DNA from: Didymodactylos carnosus
Taxonomy: Eukaryota; Rotifera; Eurotatoria; Philodinida; Philodinidae
NCBI GenBank assembly: GCA_905250885.1
Contig: CAJNOQ010000764.1
Coordinates: 1-41,750, forward strand
Direction: 5' to 3'
Length of the DNA: 41,750 bases
Shown: piece by piece, positions 23,082-36,400 of the stretch
Layout: each line of letters starts with the position of its first letter
Numbering within the stretch: position 1 is the first letter of the stretch
Program-made: the position numbers and the translations under genes
The notes under the pieces: model-generated
Databases searched by the model: none
The model's input: only the letters and a program-made list of their open reading frames with translations
Told to the model about the DNA's origin: nothing

Positions 23082-25248
23082 ATGACTTTTATATCACAAA
23101 ATAATGTTATCACTGGTGAATTAGAATGGGTATTTCTTGATACAACTAAATATGATCATGAACAAGATTTAGCTCGTTCGGCGTATGCTGATATGCTCCA
23201 TGATACTGAAAGAAATGTATTGTATGAGAAAGCAATTATCAAAGCAATTGAAAATTTAAAAAAATCAAATAATCCAATTCATATTCTTGACATTGGCACA
23301 GGTAAATATAGATTTCTTTGCTACTCTTATCAATATATTTAATTATTTATCTTCTATAGGTACAGGATTATTGTCAATGATGGCTGCTCGTGCATTAGAA
23401 AAATTTCAAATACCCCATGATCAACAACGTATAACAGCTTGTGAAGTAGATAAACCAATGGCGGAAATAGCAAGAGAATGTATCAAAATAAATTCATTAA
23501 AGGATCGTATAAATGTTATCAACAAACGTTCAACAGAACTTGATTTATCTAATGATTTAGATAATATACCTATTAATATGATAGTTGCCGAAGTCTTTGA
23601 TACGGAACTTATTGGCGAAGGTGCTTTGAGAACGTTTCATGATGCATCAAAACATTTAATGATAGATAATAAACAAAGTATCATTGTTCCAGCTCGTGGT
23701 ACTATATTTATTCAATTAGTTCAATCAAATTTTCTACAACTGTTTCATACAATGAATGATATTGAAAACAAGAGTCTTCAAATACCGTTTGAATGTTCTA
23801 ATTTAGCTGGCAATAGTGTTTATGATTTGAATGTAAATGAGATACATGAACACATTATACCATTGACAGAACCGATTAAAGTATTTAATTTTGATTTTAA
23901 AAATATTAACAATAGTAAACAATATCAGGATGAATGTATTGTGGATAATATTGAATGTAATAAGTCGGGTAAAATTAACACATTTATTATGTGGTGGGAA
24001 TTAGATATGGATGAAGATGGTGAATATAAATTAGGAACAACACCAATATGGTGTACTAGACAACAACCACAATGGAGAGAACATTGGATCCATGGTGTTT
24101 ATTATCCAAAAAAACCATTGAACATCAATCAAGGTGATAAAGTATGTTTTCTAATGAGTTCGCAGCAAATGGTAGCGTGTTTCGATTTTGTTTAGGTATC
24201 TCTTTATTGTTATCACGATGAATATAGTCTTTATTTTGATGTTCTTCCATTTGATATCAAACAACCTATGAATGTTTCTCTATTTTTACCACGATTGTAT
24301 CTTCCATCAATTACAAGTCGTTCAGCAATAGCTTCTTTCAATTCCACTTATCGTCGCACAAAATATTTGAATGCATTGAATATTTTGTTGGAAAAATCAA
24401 GTGATACTCTACGCTGTTTATACATTGGAGATGGTCTATTATTACCGTTACTTGTATTGACAATGTACGAAGACGTTGAATTGTATATTGTTCAAACAAA
24501 TAAACATCTCATCAGAACGTTAAATCAAATATTAGAATACAATAATAAACGTTGTCATATAATTGATAAATCATTAACAGCATTGACTATTGAAGATTTT
24601 GATCAGAATAAACTTGATATTATTTTATCTGAACCATTTTTTTCAAAATCACTCTTACCATATGATAATTTATATTTTTACTATTCATTACAAACGTGTA
24701 AAAAGTTTATGAAATCAAATTTCATCTCAATGCCGTGTCGTGCAAAAATACGTTGTATTGCATTGGAATTTGATCATTTACATAAAATACGTTTAGCAGT
24801 TAAAAAATGTTGTAATTTTAAGTTAAAACCATTTGATGACAAAATTTTAAATGCATCAAAAATTGTTGATGATTTTATTGAAACCCAACCATTATTTGAA
24901 TATTCATCAAAACCATTAAGTAACATAATCGACTTATTACATTTTGATTTTAAAGAAGATAATCGTTCATCAACAATTAAACAAGATGTAGAAATATCTT
25001 TAATTCAAAATGGACAATGTAATGGTATTGCTGTTTGGATTGATTTTGAACTAAGTGATGGAATATGGTTAACAACCGGTTGTGAAACAATCAATTTTAA
25101 TCAGCCTATGCAATGGTCGACATATTGTAAACAAGGTGTGCATTTATTACGAAAACCAATCAATACACCATCATCTTTAAAAGTTTCAACACAATTTGAT
25201 TATCAAAAAGGACATTTTTCGTTTGAATTTCATGAAAACCTTGTTTGA
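23082..25248 (+). CDS. PRMT7: Protein arginine N-methyltransferase 7, three exons
   Basis: PRMT7 is the type III enzyme that places monomethylarginine on substrates such as histones, using S-adenosylmethionine. It carries two methyltransferase modules in one chain. Exons 23082-23301, 23360-24141 and 24196-25248 join in phase to 684 residues (human 692). Module 1 has ARSAYADMLHD, motif I ILDIGTGTGLLSMMAA (about 68-83), CEVDKPMAE, the double-E loop AEVFDTELIGEG with E151 and E160, and WREHWIHGVYY. Module 2 starts near residue 350 and keeps the family's degenerate form: motif I reads LYIGDGLLLPLL, and the acidic SAM-ribose position is Gln (YIVQTN). SEPFFSKSLLPYDNLYF is conserved. Without removing the 54-nt intron 24142-24195 the frame appears to stop at 24193-24195 and the gene looks split in two. 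With it removed, QGDK joins VSLYCYHDEYSLYFD collinearly with human. The gene appears intact. Confidence 0.95.
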
Positions 25249-25993
25249 ACTAGTCTTTTATATTGATTTTTAGAAAATGTTTTACTTAAAGTAAAAACGA
25301 GAGAGAGAAAGAGAGAGATACCGCATAGTACTAAAAGAAACAGATAAATGATTATAACCAATAGACAGATGGTAGATCTCAAAAACGTTTTTTTGTTTGT
25401 GTTTTAGGATAGCTGTCTGTCTTGCGTTAGTTCTTACAACTGAAAAAAAGAAAAAAGTTTGAGGATTATAAGATGACTTTTTACACCTATGCTTGCTTTA
25501 TTCAACTAATTCAGATCATTTTTTTCATTTGAAACGGCTATCTACGGGATGAGCGAGAGCAAATAGTTGTACGGACGTGGGAACACGTGTGTTTCTCAAT
25601 AAATTTAAGCGAATCTGTCCATATCTTTTGCATTTCAGATCAAGTATATTTTAATATTTCTTACAAGCGATTCGTGTAATTTATCTTGACTTGTCAATTA
25701 ATGTCGAAATATTATTATACGAGGAGCAATATGTAATGATAGTAAGGTCCATAGTCCATATGTTTTTTTTAAATTATTTTTACAGTAGATAACATGTTGT
25801 TATTCGTATACCACTTAACCCTACTGCAATTTAACATCGGATCATCCAACATCAAGATTTGGAAGACATCAGTTGTCAAATAGAATACAGAATTTCATGA
25901 TGACAAATGAGCTTAACTTAGTTTACTATGCAAGCAAACGAACCCATGTCGTTAAAACGAAAATTTTTTTTTGCATTAATCAAGTGAATAAGG

Positions 25994-26216
25994 CAAAAAA
26001 ACTGCAAAAACATAAGCGGTGTAACGCAACAAATGGTTACAAAAGCGAAATTTTGCCAAATTCTTCAAGAACAAAATATTCACAAAATTCTGTATTAGTC
26101 GAACTAATACAGAATTTTGTAAACATTTTGTTCTAGAAGAGTATGCAAAATTTTGTAAAATTTCGCTTTTGTAACCATTTTTTGCGTTAGGTCACTTACG
26201 TTTTTACATTTTTTTG
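25994..26216. mobile_element. 223-bp foldback element, nearly whole-length hairpin
   Basis: 25994-26099 and 26103-26216 are reverse complements over their whole length with substitutions and small gaps, leaving a three-base loop (cga). Perfect blocks include aatggttacaaaagcgaaat, gaacaaaat and acaaaattctgtattagt. Tips are caaaaaaa and its complement. It has no coding capacity beyond artefactual frames. The symmetry fits a hairpin-type MITE. Confidence 0.8.
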
Positions 26217-26227
26217 ACCACACAGAA

Positions 26228-26340
26228 AAGCTTTTGCAATTTCTACATGGAAAGTTTCAAACATGTACAACACAGCTGCCACTGTTAAACGAGCACTGAA
26301 TAAATTCAAACAATTACCAATTAAAACTAAAAGAAATTGA
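26228..26340 (+). pseudogene. Possible terminal coding fragment, unidentified
   Basis: Starting just after the foldback, one frame reads FAISTWKVSNMYNTA, then ATVKRALNKFKQLPIKTKRN, and stops at about 26338-26340. Composition is protein-like, but it is too short to name. The foldback insertion may have separated it from the rest of a gene. Chance cannot be excluded. Confidence 0.2.
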
Positions 26341-26651
26341 CTAGAGCGATTCATTTAATTGATTTAGTAGAAAGATAAATCTGTTCTGATTTTTCCCTTT
26401 TTATTTACAGTATTAGTAATCTTTGCTGGTGTTTTTTGTTTTGAAACTTTTGCTGTACAATGATCTGATTTATAATATGTTGAGTATTTTATTTTGATTC
26501 TCTGTTTAGAGTCTGATATCTTGTTTTTATGTATCGTTGAAAGATTTTTTTAAAATCTTCAATGTCTGATTATGTATGACTCATTGGTGACTATACTCAA
26601 TAGTTGTCACGAGTACTTTCGATAAAACGGTTACTTTTGTATAAATGACTT

Positions 26652-26891
26652 ATGGTAGAATTTGATTATGTTGGCAATAAAATTGTAAGAAAATTAAACA
26701 ATCATTTTCTATTTTTTGTACCTACATCCTTGGCTGAGGAAGCCAAACAGAATTGTGTTGGCTTTTTGCTGAGAAAAAAAAATGTATCTCGTGGTCTTTT
26801 TCCTATGACTTGTCAATCTTACTGTGAAAATATGCAGAGGGCACATTCATATTTCACATTTGTCAATGAAGCTTCTGTGAGTTCTATTTGA
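26652..26891 (+). other. Unidentified small open frame
   Basis: An ATG-initiated frame of 79 codons (MVEFDYVGNKIVRKLNNH...) has balanced composition but no recognised domain, signal peptide or homologue that I can name, and no splice partners. A small inverted pair (gccaaac/gttggc) lies within it. It may be non-coding. Confidence 0.15.
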
Positions 26892-28371
26892 AGAAAATGG
26901 GACCAAAGAAATATTACAGATGTTGCACGTCAAAAAAGTAGTATAGTTCTAATAGAACAGGATGAAAATATATGTATTTATTAATTAAACACGTTAATTT
27001 GTCCATTAAGTAGCACTGAGTACATTAAATCAATCTTGTACTTTGTTGTTTTTGCTTTCAATAAAATGTGACACCTTTTAAATCCGATCTATTGCTGGAT
27101 TAAGGTCGTATCTCTCACCAGCAAACAAGAAATATTCTTCTTTTTTTTTCAGTACACGGTATATATAGTTCACAAACTTATGTGGAATTTGATGCACTGA
27201 ATTACTTTGCCCTTTTTCGATGTATTAGCACTATACGTTCTTTCATTCCAAAGGTATTTTCAAACTGAGAAACGACGAACTAAATTTGGCAAACTGAGAG
27301 AAGGTGAAACATTTTTTTGTGTCGTTCGGGTGTTCTTTTTTTATTTCTTCTTTTTCCTCAACCTGTTTCTTCTCTTGTGTGTGTGTGTAATGCAGATATT
27401 AAGTCGGAGAAGTTTGCCTTTTTCTACCAATGACTAATGCATCTACTTTTGTATGACGTTGACGTGTGTGTACGTTTGTATTAACCTGGTTGAAATTATG
27501 TTTTAAGTTCTTTGATGTGAGTATGTGAAGTTCATATAGATCACCGTATTTATTTTCAATTTAATAAATTTGACGATGTGTGTGTGTGTGTGTGCTTCGT
27601 GTAAGAGAGAAGTCCCGTATCTATGTATGTGTCTGTCTATACAAAAAAATTGACATCTTAACCACATTTTTTCATCATATAATTGAACTGAAATCTAATC
27701 AATGATTTTTCCATATAAAAATTTATTTTCTGTAAACGAGATCTTTAACATATTTTTTTCCTTTAATCAATTTTATTAATCGAGATCCAAAACGTGTTAT
27801 TTTTGATTTCTTTTAAACTCATTCTTACTGTTCTCGTTGTACCAATTTATCATTTTTTCCTACAGCCATTCGTTTACTTCCTTTTTTTTCTGCGGATGTG
27901 GAGAAATATAAGAATAAGTCATATATAATAAATCTGGCATTGCTATGTGCTTGTATTGATAAAAAAAGCTGGCGCACACAGGGTATTAGTTTCTTTTTCT
28001 ACCACGGATGCCTCTTCTTTCAAAATATATAAAGCAGAAAATTGGTACTGTGTTCTATTTTCAACAGTATCCTATAGAATATATTAAAAAGAGAACGAAG
28101 CAAAAAAACGACGGATCCATTTCTCTCCGAACACTTCCATCATCATCAAAACTATACGCAGACATTTAATATTTTTATCATCCATCCATGTATAAGCGAA
28201 CCGAAAAGAGAACACACAGTACACAGCGAATACATTATTCTGTTTTATATATATTCTAAGTTCTCTCTAAAGCAAGCGTAAAACTGAACATACATGATGA
28301 TCACGGATCCAGTCAGCGTTCGTTCCTTTTCATATTCTGGTAAACGTCATCGTTTTTTTCTTTACTTCTCC

Positions 28372-28395
28372 ATATATATATATATATATATATAT
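28372..28395. repeat. (TA)n microsatellite
   Basis: An uninterrupted alternating AT run. A similar run lies at about 10819-10838. Confidence 0.85.
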
Positions 28396-28616
28396 CTATA
28401 CAAAAACAACTATTATAAGAAAATCCAATGAAACATAAATAATGAATGAAATGTTCATATATGTGCACTCATGATGGTGATATAGAGTAAAGAAAAAAGG
28501 GCAAAAGCAAAAGGAAGGAGAACAAAGATAGGCAAGCATTCGGAATCGAGAGGTGTTCATTGTCTAGAAAATTTAATTTTTATTCTCTACCGACATTCAT
28601 TTTCTTCTTCTTGCAG

Positions 28617-28643
28617 TAACTTGACGAAAAACAGAAATTGAAA
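28617..28643 (+). promoter_or_regulatory. Candidate untranslated 5' exon of the zinc-finger gene
   Basis: A 27-base segment lies between a strong acceptor (ttcttcttcttgcag) and a strong donor (aaa|gtaagt). It begins with a stop codon in one frame and codes for nothing. The zinc-finger coding exon has its own acceptor-like ttcttttag at about 30441-30449 followed by an in-frame stop before the ATG, so an untranslated upstream exon is expected. Confidence 0.35.
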
Positions 28644-30472
28644 GTAAGTTCTTTGTATGTCATATATTTATTTCAAAAGATTTTTTAATTTTTTGTACTA
28701 CAATGTCTTAAACAAAAAAATTATTAAAAAAGTTTGTATTAATTTGGCTAAGTTTCAACTCATATTGCGAATGTTAAATGTACTGAATATATGTTTAAGT
28801 GATGTCTTAGATGAGATAGTATAGACGTATCGCCTGATCTAATCTTGTAAGAATTTTTACCTAATACGCTTGTGACTTAAATTTTCATAGGTGTTATTCT
28901 TTTATTCAGTTATGCAATGTCACTTTCCTTTTTCTTTTCTTCTTTGTGTTCTCAGTAGGAATGTATAAGTTCGTTCATCAAACAAATCTATTTTTTCAAA
29001 AGTTAGTTGAATAATAAGCAACTGAGACAACGTTATGTGTTCAATTATTTTATTTTTCAACCATTTAGTTATGTTAGTTTGAAGAAGATTTATTTAAGAA
29101 AAGTTTTTGCGAACGGTTCTTTTTGTTTTTAAGCGATATTTTCACAGATTTAACAATTATGAAGAAGAGAATATAAAAGAATGTTTGCTTAAATTATTTG
29201 ATTGTCTGTAATATAAACCTACAGGAATGGTTCACAATAGCAATTGTTTGCCTTTGTCTACACTACGCGAATATTCATCCATGAACGAATATCGTATTGC
29301 TTTTGAAGTGTTAATGTTTTAGTGTATATAGCTTTTTTTTCTATCCGATACTCTTATCTAATGTACATTAGCTATATATCGTCTGATAAAAGAAAGCAGC
29401 ACGCCCAGATGAAAGTAACATAGGCATCTTTTTACTTTTAATGGTATGCTCTTGTTTTTCTCATTTTTTTTTGTGTTATTGTTGTTGAAACCATCCAAGT
29501 TTTAGGGAGTTTCTATTTCTGCTTCCGGAAAACTGACAAGATACGATTGACAAAGAAGAAAAGGGAAAAAGACTTTTTTCCATAATTTTTTTCCTCTTTG
29601 GTATATCTCAAAAAAGAAACTTATGTCTTTCCTAGAAACAGAGTTGCTCTTTTTGCGCAAAGTTCGTTTCTCAGTATGGTTTTTGAGTATAAAATGATTA
29701 TGATGTACACATGCCACACACATTCCTTTGAACCTTCCTTTTTCGGAGAACGAAAATTTTCAATACAAATACAAAAAGCGAAAGTTGGAAACAAGTGTAT
29801 GTTATTGTGAGTAATATATAGAAAAATAAGAACGAGAAAACGAAGAAATGAAGGAGAGTGAACAATCAAAAACGGAAAGATAAAGCGAATCTACTTAGGA
29901 CTGAGTCGAATATTGTCTATTCTATACAAATACAAAGGCATGCACACATCTTATATATGCATTATACTCCTTTGCTTTTCTAACCCTATTCTTTATTCCC
30001 ATTCCTATTTTGAAATAAGAGATTCACGACGTTTTGAAGCCTGATATACAGAATACCATCGTGTTTGTGTATCGGTGTCCTGGATAAAGGGACAGAAAGA
30101 ACAGATAAAAGAAAATGTAATGAGAAATGTATCCGAAGGAGGCCATACATGGCTCTAAACTACAAGCAAATTTCCTTTGGCAAATATAGACATGTTCTTC
30201 TTTTACTCTTTTTTTCACATACACACACACATACAGCTCAACTTTTTTTCATTTTTTTGTTCCTTCACACGCAAATCAAATCTTTTCTTTTTGTATATGC
30301 ATATGGTTTGTTTCGGAGAGTATACATCGAACACAGGAGGAGGTGGATAAGCACTTTTTTCTCTTTTTGTCGTTGCCTTCGGGCACGTCATTATATCAGT
30401 AGTGATAGTAGTAGTAGCAGTATTGGTCACGTTTCTTATGTTCTTTTAGATTATTAAATTATTGATCTGGTC

Positions 30473-33400
30473 ATGCAGACGGGAACAGCATTTATTTGTC
30501 CGTCCTGCAATTTCAATGGAGAGAGTTTACCAGAGCTCATTGCACATATGGATGTACATGCGGATGGTAAGAGATTATTTTGTTTATATTTTGATATGTT
30601 TCTAATTTAATGTTGTTTTATTCATACCCTTTCGAAGAAAACCATGCACAGCCAACAAAAAATGAAATGAATGAACAACAAACTGATCTTCCTGTTCAAC
30701 AACGTTCGAGACGAAAACCAACATTTAGTCATCAAGTTAGTAGGCAAATAATTTCAAGAAATTTAGATTTTACTAATTTTACCTTTTAGATCATATCACA
30801 AGCATCAAGACAATACGCGGATGTTAGACAAAATCAGAATATAGATTCTGGTAAAATAGCTGTTGTTCTTGATTTTCATTTTCACAAAATTTCTTTTTAT
30901 AAGGTTTTGATCAGTTATGGGAGAGAATATCATCAGACGAGGTTAATCGAAGTTGGAATAACAATCCAGCTGGAACAGATCACAGCAATGGACGCCGAAA
31001 CGAAAGTTATATGGAGGTATGCTTATTTTAAATTGATATGTACGTCGAAGAAAACTCTTTATATTCACATTTTCGAAGATAAATGATCCACAAAACGGAG
31101 GAGTCAATCATGCAATGAGGTTTGAACGATTATACGCATGTCGTGCTTGTTCTTACGTTACGTCAAATCCAAGAGTGTTATTACACCATCGCCGAGATCA
31201 TCACTCAGAAGATTTGTTAATTTATGAGTGTACATTATGTCAATATGCAAGCGAATACAACGGAAAAGTTGAAAGACATTTAACAACATGTAAGATCTTC
31301 TCATTTTATCTTGATTTATGTGACTAATCTGACTATTTTGGATTGTTTCAGGGCATAAACTGGATAAAAGTATGTATACTGCATTCTTTCTCTCTACTTA
31401 TTACTCAATAAACCTTTCTTATAGATGAATGCAAAACAGCTGTACGAAAATGCCGTGAAAACGATACAAATGTATGTTTTCAAGTACCGGATCATACGGC
31501 GAGTAATGCTGATTTTCCAACACTGGGTTATATGGAAGAATCACTAACTGATAATAATAATTTGCAACAATATAATAATGGTCAATTGACAAGCACAACA
31601 AACGCCGATACCAGTCAATTATTGATACCAACAGATGAAAAAAAACAGGCTAATAATATTCATGATCGTTTTTCACTACCATTATCAACACAACCATCAG
31701 CAACAACCGTTACAGCAACGACAAATAGTTCTAGTAAACGAAAACCTAATGTGTTACATTCGATATTGAGTCAACAAAGACCAATAGCTCCAAAAATGAC
31801 TAATAATTCATTTAGTCAAAAGCATACAAATATAAGCAAAGGTATTATAATTATCCCAGCCTCTTTGATGCTGAATAAACAAATTCGATCAGTTATTTTT
31901 AGGAATACCATCTGTATCATATGGGCAGTCTACTCATTCTTCTACTCCTCGCCCTTTGTCAGCATCTATAAAATTACTAGCACAAACAGCTCATGGTCAA
32001 TCACCACCCGTACCAAAATTTATTTCGGATCAATTATCACCGACAACATTTTCCTCTCCATCATCGGCATCTTTTTCAATGCGTCAACAAGAACATCGAA
32101 AAAATTTCTTATGTACATTGTGTAATCTTACGTATAAAAACTTTCATGACTGTACAGCACACATTAGGAAAAAACATGAAATAACACACGCACAAGCGGG
32201 ACGTTATGTCAAAAAATTGCAATCAGATAATATATCGACGTCTATTCCTCACACTACCAACAATCTTCATGCTGAGAGTAATCGTGAGTATCATACGAAC
32301 CCACTACCACGTCTATCAATACCACAATTGCCCTCACAACCACCACCTTTGATAAATGGTTCATCCGCACGATCATCATTTCAAGTTTCACCATTTCAAC
32401 AACAACAACCGGACGTGAATAGCAAAACGTTTCGTTGTAGTTATTGTCCGTATTCAAGTGGCTGGTCAAAAGACATACAAAAGGTAATATTTCTTTAACC
32501 TTGTATATCTGTCAACAGTTTGTATATTGGGGAAATCTTTTGTTACACTTGTCACAGACTAGTAGTCTTTTTCGTTTTTATCAACTATAAAAAGATTTTC
32601 TTCCAGCATCAACGACGTAAACATCCGTTATTGTCACCCCATATAATTAAAAATGAATTAATAAATGGTGAAGCGATACTATCATCCAACCGCGACGAAC
32701 CGTTATCTAATATAAAATCCTCTCCGCTATACAGTGGTTTGTGGAATGATGTGTCGGTTTTGAATGAAATACAAGATGATAATGATATTGATGATGACGA
32801 TTTGGAAGCGATGGATTTGAATGGTGATTTTTCATCAATACCGGAAGACGAACAAATTGTTGACGAAGAAGACGAGATGTAAGTCTTCTACTCTTTGTTA
32901 TTTGATATCGATTGCATTTGTTCCTTTTTTTAATTCTAGTTTATGGAAATTTCAACAGATTCCGGGTCTTCAATCACCACGATCATCAGAAAACAATAAT
33001 AATGTATCATCGAATCAATACGATACATCATCATTAGCAAAACGTTTCAAAAAATTTCGTTGTCCTCATTGTGACCATAGTGCACCAACATTAACTAAAC
33101 TGAAACTCCATGTTTCCACACATATTAATATAAAACCGTATATGTGTAGTTTATGCGGATGGAGGTAATATTTCGGTCTGTTTTCTAAAATATGTTAGTA
33201 CAAAATACAGTATTTTTTTAGAGCTAATTTACGATGGTATATTCAATGTCACGCAAAAAAACGTCATCCAAACATGAATTTTGAAGTATTACAATTATCA
33301 AATGAAGAAGCTGAACAAACAATTGACGCTTATATGAGAGAACGTGGTTTAGACTCAAAATTATTTGGTAGTCACGATTCGAAACGACGTTTTCAATGTT

Positions 33401-36400
33401 CTGTGTGTCCTTTTCGTTCGAGTCATCCAAAATTTGTTGATCAACATATTCAGAATAATCATCCCAATAAAGCGTACTCGAAAATGGTTATATCGAAAAA
33501 AAAATTCCGAAAACCACCCACAACATTTGGACAATCAAATGGAAGTAAACAAAATGAAAACATTCCTTCTCGAAATGAAAATATTGATGAAACGTTACAG
33601 AAAGTATGTATCTATTTTTGTACCCACTAATGTGTGCACTGATTTAATCATGTTCATTAGTTCATGATACGACTGCCTCGAAAATCCAATGATCAATCAA
33701 AAACTGAACATTCGCCTGCACCCACGTCACCACTTCTATTTTCACAACCTGCAGACCATCATCTTCCAATTCCTCAGACGAATGCCGCCATATTTATTAA
33801 TTCTGATGGTGATTATGTAAACAACGAGACATATGATGATAATAGTAATGGTAGTTTATACAATGTGAATCCAACGACATTATCTCCGAATGCATCACCA
33901 TCGTTGTCAAAACATCAAAATGACTATTTAACAAAACCATTGTATACAAGAACAAATTTACAACCAGATGGTACGATAACATTGCCGGATCAATCAAAAA
34001 TTGTTTATAATAACTTTTCGTTGCATTCTAATTTTAATCCCAATCGTTTATTTTATTGTGCAATATGTTACCGAGGTTATCGATGGCGATATGATGTTAA
34101 ACGGCATCATAAAGCGTTACATGGTGATCCAGAAGGAGAAATATTAGAATATTGTGCACAACTTGATGCATTGATACCATCCAGTTCAGCGTCAACAGCC
34201 AGTACAACAGCTCAACACACAGCAGCAGCTATGCAGGTAATGCAAGTTTTAAGAAATTTTGATGATGAACCAATTATAGAAGACAATGATGGAATCCAAC
34301 AACAATTTATGGTCGACGATAATGATGATTTTAAATTGAATGGACAATCGTCAGCAATACAACAACGGGAGGATATATCAATAATTGATGACATATCTGA
34401 TCGAGATAAACGTATTGTAAGTCGTAATCAACGGATGGGTGATCTGACGAATAATCCCCAATTTCCAGCACACTATTTTAATCATTCACGAAAACCATTA
34501 CAACAACAGGAACAGAAAGTACAACAACCACGTCCGATTGTCTCCTCCAGACATCATTTATCAAATGGAAAAGTTGCTATACCATCAACGGGCGCGTTTA
34601 AACAACGTATTACTTATGGATTTAAACCATTCAAATGTCCATACTGTTTCTATCGTACAAATTGGCGAACAGATGCATTACGACATATTCGGTATGGTTT
34701 TCACGACTTATTAACTCGTTTGATGTCAGTAGCTAATACTTTTCACACAGATCAAGTGTATATTGAATAGAGGGGTGCTATATTATTCGGCTAAAACTGA
34801 TCATCAACTGACTAGAATGTCTAACGAGAAATGCTAAAAAGCTGCAAATCTGAATTCTATTCTTGTTTCCTAATGTCTACCTACAGCATTTGGGTCCAGA
34901 AATGGCAGACTTAGTACCTATTTATCACTACTCATATTGTATTTGTTTCAGAGCTCGACATAAAATCGAACCAGAACATGATGGTTATTATGAATTATCA
35001 ACTGAAGACGCTGAACGTACATTTGAAGACTATGAAAATACATTTGGTTTTGTTGTTAGCAAAAAAGTGTTGGGTCGTTATACTGAATTTCGTCACATGG
35101 AATGGCCTGATTTACAAAAAATGATTTATGATCAGATAAAAGATAAACATGGTTATGAACAAATTATACTCGAACGTTTACGACCATCAGATTATCCACC
35201 TCTGGCGCCATCGCAAATGGCATTATCGACAATACAAGCAACAATGGTTCAATCAAAATCGTTTCGACAAAGATCATCAATCATGGCAAAAAATATTGGT
35301 AGTAGTGGAACAGTAGTAAAATCATCTAACAGAAATGTAACAGTTCAGCAACAACAACAATTTGTACCATTAAGACATAAACGATTATTCACTTGTAATG
35401 AATGTGGTTATAATTCATCAAAAATTCTTGAATTAGAAAAGCATACATGTATAGAATCAATGGATATAACCTCAAAATTTAATGAGCAAGTAAGTTGTAC
35501 TAGATCTGTTCTGATGAGATAATGGGAAGTGTGTATTATTTTCTTTCTCTTTGTATAGTCAGTTTTTAATCTAAAATCTGAACGATCATTGTTGAATGAA
35601 ACTAATAATTCGAAAAATGTGAAACGGAAAAAGTTAAATATAACAATTTTTAAGTGTACAAAATGTTTATATCGTACAATTAGTCATTTTTACGCTAAAC
35701 AACATATTCAATTACATCAATCCATGAAACATAGTTGTTATTATTATTGTTCACATTGTGGTTATAATTCCCATTCACGTTCAATTATTTTATTACATAT
35801 CATTCAAAAACATAGCTTAACATCAACAGCACGAGTTAAACCGTTTGGAGTAAGTTGTGTGTGTGTGTAATTAGGCATATTTCATATGCTAATCATGATT
35901 TGGTTTCTTTTTCTTAGTTAGCAAAATATGCTGAATTTCAAATAACACAAACAATAATTATCGAAAAAGAAGAAAAACAACAACAGCAACAAGAACAGCA
36001 ACAATTTCGAAATGAAAAATTGTTTAATTGTTTAAATTGTCCCTATGTTTCAATGTCGTTGTTAGAATTTACTCAACATCAACAATTTCATACAAACAAT
36101 TTTACATTTCAATGTCAATATTGTAATTTCTCATCACCATCTCAACTGTATTGTCGTCAACATGAATTATTACATTTGGCAACAACAAAGGAAGAATATA
36201 ATCAATTGTTTTGTTTGAAATCATTCGGCAAATTATCGACTCCAGTGGTAAGAAAACAGTATTTAAATATTTATTTCTTAACATGTTTATGATTTTTAGG
36301 AAAAATCATTCCAACAATGTATTTCCACTAATGTTAAATTGAAACGATTGGGTAATAGTTGAATAGAAATTTTGAGACGTCGTATGTACCTTTTTCTCTT

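Larger units (their letters stand above)
25249..30472. other. Five-kilobase spacer upstream of the zinc-finger gene
   Basis: No intact gene was found. Contents: a GA-rich run (about 25300-25320), the foldback at 25994-26216, a short protein-like fragment beside it (26228-26340), an unidentified open frame (26652-26891), GT runs near 27380 and 27578, a (TA)n run (28372-28395) and a possible untranslated exon (28617-28643). From about 27100 onward the plus strand is rich in pyrimidine tracts and splice-like signals, consistent with a long spliced 5' leader of the zinc-finger gene. Confidence 0.55.

Noticed and set aside
24118-24195. Stop-codon readthrough or a 24-nt intron in PRMT7
   Set aside because: A 54-nt GT-AG intron (24142-24195) has normal size, a strong donor and gives gap-free alignment with human PRMT7, so no unusual mechanism is needed.
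24268-25248. Separate gene starting at the ATG at 24268
   Set aside because: Coding sequence continues upstream to 24196 and joins PRMT7 exon 2 in phase. It is the second PRMT7 module, not a gene of its own.
30065-30457. 130-codon frame before the zinc-finger gene
   Set aside because: It is low complexity, driven by pyrimidine runs and CA repeats, and overlaps the probable 5' leader and acceptor of the zinc-finger gene.
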